Source: Bacteroidia bacterium (lineage in GTDB: Bacteria; Bacteroidota; Bacteroidia; UKL13-3). From it: 6,779 bases of DNA. The notes below the pieces were generated by a model. It ran no database searches. It saw only the letters and a program-made list of their open reading frames with translations, and had not been told where the DNA came from. The position numbers and the translations under genes are program-made. Shown here one piece after another: positions 1 to 6,450 of this stretch; the first letter of the stretch is position 1, and each line of letters starts with the position of its first letter. The stretch covers positions 1 through 6,779 of the forward strand of contig JAKRSG010000314.1 in the NCBI GenBank assembly GCA_022402405.1, in the 5' to 3' direction.

Positions 1-49
1 CAATGAATATGGTAACAAAAAGAACAAAAATTGGGGAACGATATTTCAT
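1..49 (-). CDS. 5' end of a probable exported protein gene, cut by the window edge
   Basis: Reading leftward from an ATG at 49-47, 16 codons are open to the window edge and give MKYRSPIFVLFVTIFI. The pattern is Lys/Arg near the start followed by a hydrophobic run, which looks like the beginning of a signal peptide or membrane anchor. The ATG lies 20 bases after the stop of the TonB-dependent receptor on the same strand, with no terminator-like hairpin between, so the two are probably co-transcribed. A short AGG sits immediately before the ATG, too close to be a convincing ribosome binding site. Genes directly downstream of Bacteroidota receptors often encode lipoproteins or periplasmic proteins that handle the same substrate (family knowledge). 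That this one does is inference. No lipobox or domain is visible yet, so the product cannot be named. Confidence 0.5.
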   Translation of the reverse strand, partial: MKYRSPIFVLFVTIFI

Positions 50-69
50 CCTGCAAAGAAGCGAATAAT

Positions 70-2391
70 TTAGAACATTACCCGCAATTGCAAATTATAA
101 CTTCTCATCGCATCCATTTTGGTTGGTCGCATGGCATACTCCACATTGCTTAAGTTATTAATTAAGAATGCTAGTCGGCTTTGCTCCGTTAACTGATAAG
201 AAACTCTCACATTGTGAATAATATTGGCTGGTCCGGCTCTATCAAAAAACGACTTTATAGTTGGGGTAAACACATTAAAAAACTCATCGATTTTCTCATA
301 AGTGCTAAAATAATTAAAGGCATAACCTACTAACAACTTTTTGTAACCAGCCTCAATATCCCATTTTGCTGTTACTCTGTTTCTGTATGGCAAAAGTGCC
401 TGATAGTATTTGGCACTATCTAATTTACCCATACTTTCGAACAAGGCAGTAGTATAATACCCCCAATCTTTCATCCTCGGATCATCCGTTAAATTAACAG
501 GCATAGAGTATGTGTAACCTCCCAAAGTTCTAATAAGTACATCTCCTATTCTACCTTCACCAGTTAGGGTAATTTCAAATCCAGCTGCTCTGGTTTGTCC
601 AATATTATTTGCTTTGAAACCAATTCTTTGAAAAATAGGAACATCAGGATAATCTACAGACGACAGCCATTGTCCGAACCTAAACTCTATCATGCTATCA
701 AACTCCTGATTAAACACTGCAAAATCTAAAGCACCAGTAAAATTACCAATTTTAAATCCGCGTTGCACCCCAATTTCTGCCGTCCAACCTTTCTCCGAAA
801 CTAAACCTGGGTTAGGAAAAATGCGCAGGTCGGCTGCCTTATCTTCTACATATTTTTCGCCTATAGTAGGAAACCTATACCCCTCAGAATAATTAGCTCG
901 TAAAAAAGTTTTTTCTGTAAGTTGGTAATTAGCCCCAATCCGCTTCAACAAACCAGTATTATCCTGAAAATCTCCTAAACCATTTACCTCATATCTTCCT
1001 CCCAAAACAAAACTCCATCGTTTGTAGCGGTAGTCGAGCTGACCAAACCCCGCTGCGCTAAAACCAGCAAATTCACCTTTATATACATTCCCAACTGCCC
1101 ATAATGAAGTTAAGTAGGTACCAGTTACTAAATCTAATCCTTTATATAAATTAGTTTTAAGGTTGTAGTCAAAAGCATATAGATTGGCAATTGCATCATT
1201 ATCTTTAGGAAACAGCTGCCTGTCAACAAATCGCTTAATTTGGTACATCCTTAATTTAAATGTTTGAACCGTTTTCCCCAAGGTAAGTTCGGCATGTGGG
1301 TCGATAGAAACCACTCTAAAAAAATCATCAACCACATAATCATCAAAAGGCTTTAATGCACCAGTATCTGCATCCTTCCAAATAAAAAAGCGTCCAGATT
1401 TTTCGAACATGGTATTTACATTCACACCAAAATTAAAATTCTTGCTGAACCTATACCTGGTTTTCAGGTAATTTCTTCCGCGGAAAGCGTCTGCACCTTG
1501 AAGATGACTGTGCACGGAGTTTAAATTTCCTGCTAATACTAAATCGAATTTTCCCCAACTTTGTTTATGACTATAAAACATACCCGAGTTAGAGGGCTGT
1601 GTAGATGGCGACCACCAGATCATTTCCTTTCTACGCGGATTGTCTAATACTCCTTGATAAAACTGCAATTTGGTTTGTGGCTTTTGTGTACCCCAGCCTG
1701 TTCGCACATTTACGGTTCCATTTAAGGCAGAAGAACCATACAATACCGAAGCCGACCCTTTTATAACTTCTATTTGCTCAGCCGATTCTATAGGCAGAAA
1801 GTTCCAACGAGCATCTGCTAAATCGGCTCCTAGCAATGGCATATCATCTAATAAAACAGCTACCCTACTTCCGGTATTATAAGAAAATCCTACTCCACCA
1901 CGTATAGCAACTTGTCCGTCTACCACCATTACACCCGGTACCTTATTTAGCACTTCAGATAAATCTGTGGCATTGGTATTTGCAATTAAATAAGGCTGAA
2001 TAATATTTACAGAACTTACTTCCCTTGCCAATTCTTTAGCCCCTCTCGAACCAGAAACCACTACTTGACCCAATTGGTTAACAAATGGCTCCAATAAAAC
2101 TTGAAATTCTTTTTTACCCTCCAGTAGTTCCTCAAAATTTACATCGAAATTTCTATAACCAATTCTGCTTACCTTTAAACTATGCTTTCCTGGTTCTATC
2201 TTGAAAGAAAAAAATCCATTGGAATCTGTTAAGGTATTCATTTTTTTATTTAATGTTACCGAGGTAGCCCCTAATGGCTTCAAAGTTTGCTCGTCTAATA
2301 CCACTCCACGCACTATTAGATTCTGTGCCTGAACCGAAAACGAGGATATAAAAAATAGCAGGTAAAAAATTAATAATTTATATTTTTTCAT
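70..2391 (-). CDS. TonB-dependent outer-membrane receptor with N-terminal carboxypeptidase-like domain
   Basis: This 773-residue protein is an energy-coupled outer-membrane transporter: a 22-strand barrel closed by a plug and driven by TonB-ExbB-ExbD. Residues 1-23 form a signal peptide (MKKYK, hydrophobic core, then VQAQ before N24). Residues about 25-100 match the carboxypeptidase-regulatory-like beta-sandwich common on Bacteroidota receptors (VRGVVLDEQTLKPLGATSV, TDSNGFFSF, RIGYR). QVVVSGSR at 109-116 is a plausible TonB box. The plug runs from about 122 to 232, with VLNKVPGV, VAIRGG, IEVIKGSASVLYGSSALNG and the NVRTG end. The rest is barrel, ending in Phe773, the usual C-terminal aromatic of outer-membrane proteins. 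There is no STN domain, so no sign of anti-sigma signalling. At 773 residues and without a SusD neighbour it is not a SusC-type glycan importer; the size fits siderophore, haem or vitamin receptors. The substrate is not readable. The ATG at 2391-2389 directly precedes the signal peptide. It is transcribed divergently from citrate synthase. Confidence 0.93.
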   Translation of the reverse strand: MKKYKLLIFYLLFFISSFSVQAQNLIVRGVVLDEQTLKPLGATSVTLNKKMNTLTDSNGFFSFKIEPGKHSLKVSRIGYRNFDVNFEELLEGKKEFQVLLEPFVNQLGQVVVSGSRGAKELAREVSSVNIIQPYLIANTNATDLSEVLNKVPGVMVVDGQVAIRGGVGFSYNTGSRVAVLLDDMPLLGADLADARWNFLPIESAEQIEVIKGSASVLYGSSALNGTVNVRTGWGTQKPQTKLQFYQGVLDNPRRKEMIWWSPSTQPSNSGMFYSHKQSWGKFDLVLAGNLNSVHSHLQGADAFRGRNYLKTRYRFSKNFNFGVNVNTMFEKSGRFFIWKDADTGALKPFDDYVVDDFFRVVSIDPHAELTLGKTVQTFKLRMYQIKRFVDRQLFPKDNDAIANLYAFDYNLKTNLYKGLDLVTGTYLTSLWAVGNVYKGEFAGFSAAGFGQLDYRYKRWSFVLGGRYEVNGLGDFQDNTGLLKRIGANYQLTEKTFLRANYSEGYRFPTIGEKYVEDKAADLRIFPNPGLVSEKGWTAEIGVQRGFKIGNFTGALDFAVFNQEFDSMIEFRFGQWLSSVDYPDVPIFQRIGFKANNIGQTRAAGFEITLTGEGRIGDVLIRTLGGYTYSMPVNLTDDPRMKDWGYYTTALFESMGKLDSAKYYQALLPYRNRVTAKWDIEAGYKKLLVGYAFNYFSTYEKIDEFFNVFTPTIKSFFDRAGPANIIHNVRVSYQLTEQSRLAFLINNLSNVEYAMRPTKMDAMRSYNLQLRVMF

Positions 2392-2439
2392 GGATTTATA
2401 CTCGAGGTAAAAATAATAATTTCTCTATTTTTTAAAACA

Positions 2440-2463
2440 ATTTGTTTAAGTACTCAAACAAAT
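2440..2463. promoter_or_regulatory. 24-bp near-perfect palindrome, possible operator
   Basis: The arms ATTTGTTT (2440-2447) and AAACAAAT (2456-2463) are exact reverse complements. The centre AGTACT (2449-2454) is itself a palindrome, so the whole 24 bp is symmetric except for one pair (A2448 against C2455). It lies in the 121-bp gap between the divergent receptor and citrate synthase genes and covers the proposed -33 element of the citrate synthase promoter. The symmetry suggests a binding site for a dimeric regulator; it does not match the Fur consensus. There is no T-tract, so it is not a terminator. The symmetry is seen; the regulatory role is inferred, and AT-rich DNA produces chance palindromes. 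Confidence 0.45.
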
Positions 2464-2473
2464 ACTAATTTAG
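2441..2473 (+). promoter_or_regulatory. Candidate Bacteroidota-type promoter for citrate synthase
   Basis: TTTG at 2441-2444 is followed after 21 bases by TAATTTAG at 2466-2473, which matches the Bacteroidota -7 consensus TAnnTTTG at five of its six fixed positions. The spacing fits the -33/-7 arrangement known for this phylum. Transcription would begin near 2479-2480 and leave a leader of about 33 bases before the ATG at 2513. The leader is A/T-rich with no clear Shine-Dalgarno, which is normal for the group. The upstream element lies within the 24-bp palindrome, so a protein bound there could block or modulate this promoter. Confidence 0.5.
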
Positions 2474-2512
2474 CGGGGTTATTATTACATACTAAAAGAT
2501 TACTAAAACAAA

Positions 2513-3829
2513 ATGGGCGCATTAAAGAAAAAGTTTATCGAAAAAGCATTACCGCTTTCAGCAGAAATCAGACAATTTGTTAAAGAAAACGGCCAAGTAC
2601 CTCTTGGAGAATTTACCGTTGAAGACGTTTATGCTGGTCAGAAAGGAATTATTGGATTGCTTACCGAAACTTCTTTATTGGATGCCAACGAGGGAATTCG
2701 TTTTAGAGGGTATTCTATCCCAGAATTAAGACAACAATTGCCAAAAGTTCCAGGCGGAACAGAACCTCTTCCAGAAGGATTATTCTATTTGATGTTATTA
2801 GGTGAAATGCCTACTTACGACGATGTATTAGAAATTCAAGCAGATTGGAGAACCCGCCAAGAAGTACCAGCGCATGTGTATGCTGCTATAGATGCTTTGC
2901 CAATTACCACTCATCCCATGACACAATTTAGCATTGGTATCATGGCCATGCAAACCGACTCAAAATTTGCGAAAGCATACAGAGATGGTATCAATAAAAA
3001 AGACTATTGGGATCCAACTTACGAAGATGTTTGTAATTTATTAGCTCGTTTACCGCATGTAGCTGCTTACATTTATAGAAGAACATACAAAAACGGAGAA
3101 CAAATTGCACCGAAGCCAGAACTAGATTGGGCAGCTAACTTCGCTCATATGTTGGGCTACGACGAAGTAGAATTCTACAAATTAATGCGCTTGTACCTAA
3201 CCATTCATGCCGACCATGAGGGTGGTAACGTTTCAGCTCACACTACACACTTGGTTGGTTCAGCCCTAAGCGACCCATATTTATCTTTTGCCGCTGCTAT
3301 GAATGGCCTTGCTGGTCCGTTACATGGTTTAGCTAACCAAGAGGTAATTCGTTGGATTTTTGAAATGCGCAACGAAATAGGTAATGCACCAACAAAAGAG
3401 CAGATTGCAGAATACATTCACCAAACTTTAAAAAACGGTAAGGTAGTTCCAGGTTATGGTCATGCCGTGCTTAGAAAAACAGACCCACGTTTTATAGCAC
3501 AGCAAGAGTTTGCCAAAACTTATATGGCGGATGATGAGTTAGTAAATATAGTTTGGAATATCTACGAAGTAGCTCCTCCTATTTTGGAAGGCACAGGTAA
3601 AATTAAAAACCCTTGGCCAAATGTAGATGCTCACTCTGGAGCTTTATTATTACACTACGGATTAAACGAATATGACTTCTTTACTGTGTTATTTGGCGTT
3701 AGTAGAGCTTTAGGAGTAATGGCCTCATTGATGTGGGACAGAGCTTTAGGATTACCAATTGAAAGACCTAAATCTGTAACCTACGAATGGTTAAAAAACG
3801 CTGTTGCAACTAAAAAAGCTAAAGCATAA
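2513..3829 (+). CDS. gltA: Citrate synthase, eukaryotic-like type I
   Basis: This cytoplasmic enzyme condenses oxaloacetate with acetyl-CoA to citrate and CoA, the first step of the TCA cycle. The 438-residue protein carries the three catalytic residues in their family motifs: His271 in GPLHGLANQEV, His317 in VVPGYGHAVLRKTDPR and Asp372 in NVDAHSG. Citrate-binding residues His235, Arg326, Arg398 and Arg418 are also present. All are offset by exactly three from the pig mitochondrial enzyme as I remember its numbering (His274, His320, Asp375, Arg329, Arg401, Arg421). The motifs IHADHEGGNVSAHT and TSLLDANEGIRFRGYSIPE are likewise mitochondrial-like, rather than those of the NADH-inhibited hexameric enzyme of enterobacteria. 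A dimeric enzyme without NADH control is therefore expected (inference). The ATG at 2513 gives MGALKKKF, the normal N-terminus, with no presequence. The gene stands alone, with its own promoter candidate and a strong terminator behind it. Confidence 0.97.
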   Translation: MGALKKKFIEKALPLSAEIRQFVKENGQVPLGEFTVEDVYAGQKGIIGLLTETSLLDANEGIRFRGYSIPELRQQLPKVPGGTEPLPEGLFYLMLLGEMPTYDDVLEIQADWRTRQEVPAHVYAAIDALPITTHPMTQFSIGIMAMQTDSKFAKAYRDGINKKDYWDPTYEDVCNLLARLPHVAAYIYRRTYKNGEQIAPKPELDWAANFAHMLGYDEVEFYKLMRLYLTIHADHEGGNVSAHTTHLVGSALSDPYLSFAAAMNGLAGPLHGLANQEVIRWIFEMRNEIGNAPTKEQIAEYIHQTLKNGKVVPGYGHAVLRKTDPRFIAQQEFAKTYMADDELVNIVWNIYEVAPPILEGTGKIKNPWPNVDAHSGALLLHYGLNEYDFFTVLFGVSRALGVMASLMWDRALGLPIERPKSVTYEWLKNAVATKKAKA

Positions 3830-3843
3830 ACGATAATTTTCCC

Positions 3844-3882
3844 AAAAAAAGGAGGCTTTCCAAAGAAAGCCTCCTTTTTTTT
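3844..3882 (+). terminator. Strong intrinsic terminator after citrate synthase
   Basis: Fifteen bases after the citrate synthase stop, GGAGGCTTTC (3851-3860) pairs perfectly with GAAAGCCTCC (3865-3874) across the four-base loop CAAA. Eight T follow (3875-3882), and seven A precede the stem (3844-3850), which can extend the pairing. The layout is textbook Rho-independent. The A-tract means it could also work in the leftward direction, although no leftward gene lies immediately to its right. It separates citrate synthase from the lptE unit. Confidence 0.95.
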
Positions 3883-3894
3883 GTTATATAACCG

Positions 3895-3902
3895 TACTTT
3901 TG
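3895..3902 (+). promoter_or_regulatory. Candidate -7 promoter element just before lptE
   Basis: TACTTTTG matches the Bacteroidota -7 consensus TAnnTTTG at every fixed position and lies 12 bases after the terminator's T-tract, where a new promoter is needed. Transcription would start at about 3907-3909, at or next to the ATG at 3909, giving a leaderless or nearly leaderless mRNA. No TTTG sits at the normal upstream distance; the nearest (3880-3883) is only 11 bases away. A perfect 10-bp palindrome, GTTATATAAC (3883-3892), lies just upstream. The assignment is therefore provisional. Confidence 0.4.
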
Positions 3903-3908
3903 AAACGC

Positions 3909-4421
3909 ATGAAAAAACGAAAAGCATACTTATTTATACTTGCCGCTATTAGTCTATTCTCATTTTCGGGCTGTGGCATTTATTCTCAAAGCGGAGCTTC
4001 TATTCATCCTGATGCTAAAACTTTTAGTGTGGCATATATTGTTAACCGCGCCAGTATTGTGGCTCCAACGCTTAGTCAGACACTCACAGAAAGAATCAAA
4101 ACCAAATTTATAAATGAAACGCCCTTAAAACTTACGAATGAGATTGGCGACCTTCATTTTAGCGGTAAGATTACAGCCTATGTTACGGCACCAATAGCAA
4201 TTCAAGGAAATCAAACCAATGCTTTGAGTAGGCTTACCTTAACCGTAGAGATTACCTGTGATAATAAATTAGAAGAAGATAAATCATTCACCCAAACCTT
4301 TAGTAACTTTACTGATTTCGACTCTCAATTAAACTTTGCAACCATTGAGCAAGACCTTATTAATAAGATTTGCGACGGTATGGTTCAAGATATTTTTAAC
4401 AAAGCTTTCATAAATTGGTAG
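3909..4421 (+). CDS. lptE: LptE-family LPS-assembly lipoprotein
   Basis: LptE is the outer-membrane lipoprotein that plugs the LptD barrel and helps insert lipopolysaccharide into the outer leaflet. From the ATG at 3909 the protein has 170 residues: MKKRK, a hydrophobic core, then the lipobox FSGC with lipidated Cys22. The mature part begins with GIYSQSGASIHPDAKTFSV, the characteristic start of Bacteroidota LptE. APTLSQTLTERI, GDLHFSGKITAY and the C-terminal DIFNKAFINW, ending in Trp, also fit the family. An in-frame TTG at 3900 would add MKR. I prefer the ATG because it gives a standard lipoprotein signal and the TTG is part of the proposed -7 element. The gene is first in a rightward unit with the 655-residue protein and secG. 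The partner lptD is not in this window. Confidence 0.88.
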   Translation: MKKRKAYLFILAAISLFSFSGCGIYSQSGASIHPDAKTFSVAYIVNRASIVAPTLSQTLTERIKTKFINETPLKLTNEIGDLHFSGKITAYVTAPIAIQGNQTNALSRLTLTVEITCDNKLEEDKSFTQTFSNFTDFDSQLNFATIEQDLINKICDGMVQDIFNKAFINW

Positions 4422-4478
4422 TAGATACTACTATACTTTTTTAAGCTTTTTATTTATATTGCCCACAAATTAGCAGTT

Positions 4479-6446
4479 TTGAATAAATACGATTTTACAT
4501 CTTTGGTTAAATCGCCCCAAAATTTAGGGGAAAGCGATATAGACAAATTAAAGGAGTTGGTTCAACAATTCCCTTATTTTGCTATCGCTCAAAACCTTCT
4601 TGTAAAATCACTTCATAATACCAAACATTATGAATATGATAAACAATTAAAAATTGCTGCCCTTCAAGCAGGTAACCGCTCTGTGCTATACAACTTAGTG
4701 CACAACTTACCTCTCGAAACTGAAACTCAAGATTGGCCAGGCCAATCTATAGAGCATTTGACATTGGCAGAGCCGCAAGTTATTGCCAAGCCTACTCCTA
4801 TTAATGAAGAAGCTAAGCCTGTTGAAACCATAGAAACACCAATATTTGCTGAACCTACTCCAATTATTGAAGTACCTAAGCCTGTTGAAACTACAGAGCC
4901 AAAAGTTATTGTTGAACCTACTCCTATTATTGAAGCACCTAAGCCCGCTGAAACTATTGAGCCACCAGTTATTGTTGAACCTACTCCTATTATAGAATTA
5001 CCAAAACCTGTAAAAGAACAAGAGCCTGAACGAAATCCGGATATTGTATACGAGGAAGAAAAGCTTATTGAACCAACTGGAAAGTACGAAAAGTTTGTCC
5101 CTAAGCCAAGAAAGAAAAATACATCTGAAGAATCATTGATTACAGAGCCAGACGACGAGCTTTTTAATATTCTACCTGATTTTGATATAAGTAGTTTAAA
5201 TGGAATTATAACGCCACCTGCTCCTGCTACTCCAGAACCTATAGAGGAAGATTCAACAGCTCCTTTCGAAGAAAAAATAATTGAACCAACAAAAGAAGAA
5301 ATTGCCCCTACACAACCAGTTATTTCGGAAGTAGAACCTGCATTTTTCGATTGGCTCAAACAGAAAGAAACTGCCGCCGAACCTACAATAGAATTACCTA
5401 CAGAAATAGCCGAGCCAGAAACTACTCAAACTCCTGTAGCCATTGAGATTCCTGAAATAAAGCAAGAAGAAGACTCAGTTTTTGTAGAGAATTTCCAACA
5501 TAAAATAGCAGAACAGTCTCACATACATTTGGTTCAAGAAGTCAAAAATTCTGAGCAGTACTTATATGAAGTTCCGGACGTTCCTGAACCAATCGTAACT
5601 CAAATTACCGAGAATCCTGTTGATCTTACGCCAATTTCTGAGCCTATTATTAAAGTAGAAGAACCTAAAGAAATCTTAGAAATTCGGGCTGAACCAAAAC
5701 ATGAAGCTATTCCGGAAACAAAGGTATTTTCTCCTCTAGAAAGTTTAGAAAACTATGAAGTAAATGAGTTTTTAGCACCTCTATACCTTCAGGTAAAATA
5801 CAACGACTCGTTGTTTGAACTAAACTTTGAGGAAGTATTTGAAAAGAATAATCCGCCACAAAATATTACTTGGGAAGAGCCTTTTGTATTCTTAAACCCA
5901 GAACCGCAAGAATCAATTATACCGCCTATTCCTGAGCCTATAATTGATATTAAACCGGTAGACAGCTTACCAATTTTTGAGGACTTAAGCTATGAATCAA
6001 CTGTTTGGGTTGAAAGTCAGAAAAGAAACAATGTACAAGAGGAGCAGCCTGAAATTGTAATTCCTAAAAAAGAAAGTGCCCCGCTTGTAGAGAATAAAAT
6101 TGAAAAACCGGAAGTAGAAGTTAAGCCAAAAATAGCCGACTTACCGCCGCCGAAAATTGCACGCGACCCAGGAACGGTGGAATCTATTTTAGATAAATTT
6201 ATCAGAGAAAATCCAAGCATTGCCCGACCAAAAAGCGAGTTTTATAGTCCGGTTAACATGGCAAAACAAAGTGCCGAAGAAAGCGAAGAAATTGTAAGTG
6301 AAACATTAGCCAACATTTACACCAAACAAGGTCTATATAAAAAGGCCGTTCAGATGTATGAAAAATTAGGGTTGCATTATCCCGAGAAATTTACTTATTT
6401 CGCAGGCCTGATAGAACAAATAAAATCAGCACATAATATAGAATAA
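4479..6446 (+). CDS. Protein of unknown function: helical N-terminus, Pro/Glu-rich middle, TPR-like C-terminus
   Basis: The 655-residue protein has no signal peptide or membrane segment, so it is probably cytoplasmic. Residues 1-80 are helical (DIDKLKELVQQFPYFAIAQN, NTKHYEYDKQLKIAAL). Residues about 90-560 are rich in Pro, Glu, Ile and Thr and look disordered, with four 21-residue tandem repeats at 98-181 and a few order-prone islands such as FFDWLKQKE (289-297). Residues 568-655 look conserved: ESILDKFIRENPSIARPKSEF, YSPVNMAKQS, then one TPR-like helical pair (SETLANIYTKQGLYKKAVQMY, LGLHYPEK). The start is TTG (4479): no ATG, GTG or TTG precedes it in frame after the stop at 4422, and the only internal Met codons are residues 594 and 626. 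Cys is absent. It begins 57 bases after lptE and ends 4 bases before secG. From memory, Bacteroidota commonly carry a TPR protein here. The function is unknown; scaffolding or protein-binding is a guess from the architecture. Confidence 0.85.
   Translation: MNKYDFTSLVKSPQNLGESDIDKLKELVQQFPYFAIAQNLLVKSLHNTKHYEYDKQLKIAALQAGNRSVLYNLVHNLPLETETQDWPGQSIEHLTLAEPQVIAKPTPINEEAKPVETIETPIFAEPTPIIEVPKPVETTEPKVIVEPTPIIEAPKPAETIEPPVIVEPTPIIELPKPVKEQEPERNPDIVYEEEKLIEPTGKYEKFVPKPRKKNTSEESLITEPDDELFNILPDFDISSLNGIITPPAPATPEPIEEDSTAPFEEKIIEPTKEEIAPTQPVISEVEPAFFDWLKQKETAAEPTIELPTEIAEPETTQTPVAIEIPEIKQEEDSVFVENFQHKIAEQSHIHLVQEVKNSEQYLYEVPDVPEPIVTQITENPVDLTPISEPIIKVEEPKEILEIRAEPKHEAIPETKVFSPLESLENYEVNEFLAPLYLQVKYNDSLFELNFEEVFEKNNPPQNITWEEPFVFLNPEPQESIIPPIPEPIIDIKPVDSLPIFEDLSYESTVWVESQKRNNVQEEQPEIVIPKKESAPLVENKIEKPEVEVKPKIADLPPPKIARDPGTVESILDKFIRENPSIARPKSEFYSPVNMAKQSAEESEEIVSETLANIYTKQGLYKKAVQMYEKLGLHYPEKFTYFAGLIEQIKSAHNIE
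4770..5021 (+). repeat. Four in-frame 63-bp tandem repeats coding a Pro/Glu-rich 21-residue unit
   Basis: Units lie at 4770-4832, 4833-4895, 4896-4958 and 4959-5021 (residues 98-118, 119-139, 140-160, 161-181). Each reads roughly EPxVIxEPTPIIExPKPxET. Units 3 and 4 share a run of 27 identical bases spanning VIVEPTPII, and the CCTACTCC core is present in all four with a single change in unit 2, so the copies arose by DNA duplication and not only by selection on the protein. Unit length is a multiple of three, so gain or loss of a unit keeps the frame. Unit 1 and the end of unit 4 are the most diverged. Confidence 0.85.
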
Positions 6447-6450
6447 GAAT

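Noticed and set aside
1670..1882. A 70-codon plus-strand open frame.
   Set aside because: It is entirely antisense to the plug domain of the receptor, which is clearly coding, and has no recognisable features.
2408..2415. TATTTTTA on the minus strand as a -7 element for the receptor gene.
   Set aside because: It misses the final G, has only ATTG at about 22 bases upstream, and would leave a very short leader. No better leftward promoter was seen, so the receptor promoter remains unassigned.
4422..4478. Possible separate promoter or terminator in the 57-base gap between lptE and the next gene.
   Set aside because: There is a T-rich run and TACTTTTT (4434-4441), but no stable hairpin and no TTTG at a proper distance; the gap is most simply an operon spacer.
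4770..5100. EP/KP-rich stretch resembling the periplasm-spanning region of TonB.
   Set aside because: The protein has no N-terminal membrane anchor and no TonB C-terminal domain; it ends in a TPR-like helical pair, so the resemblance is compositional only.
4727..5359. A 210-codon minus-strand open frame encoding a Gly/Ser-rich repetitive protein.
   Set aside because: It lies antisense to the Pro/Glu-rich repeat region. Proline codons read as glycine on the other strand, and this repeat structure keeps the frame open. It begins with TTG and has no start signals or recognisable domain.
6017..6220. A 67-codon minus-strand open frame.
   Set aside because: Antisense to the low-complexity end of the 655-residue protein; no support as a gene.
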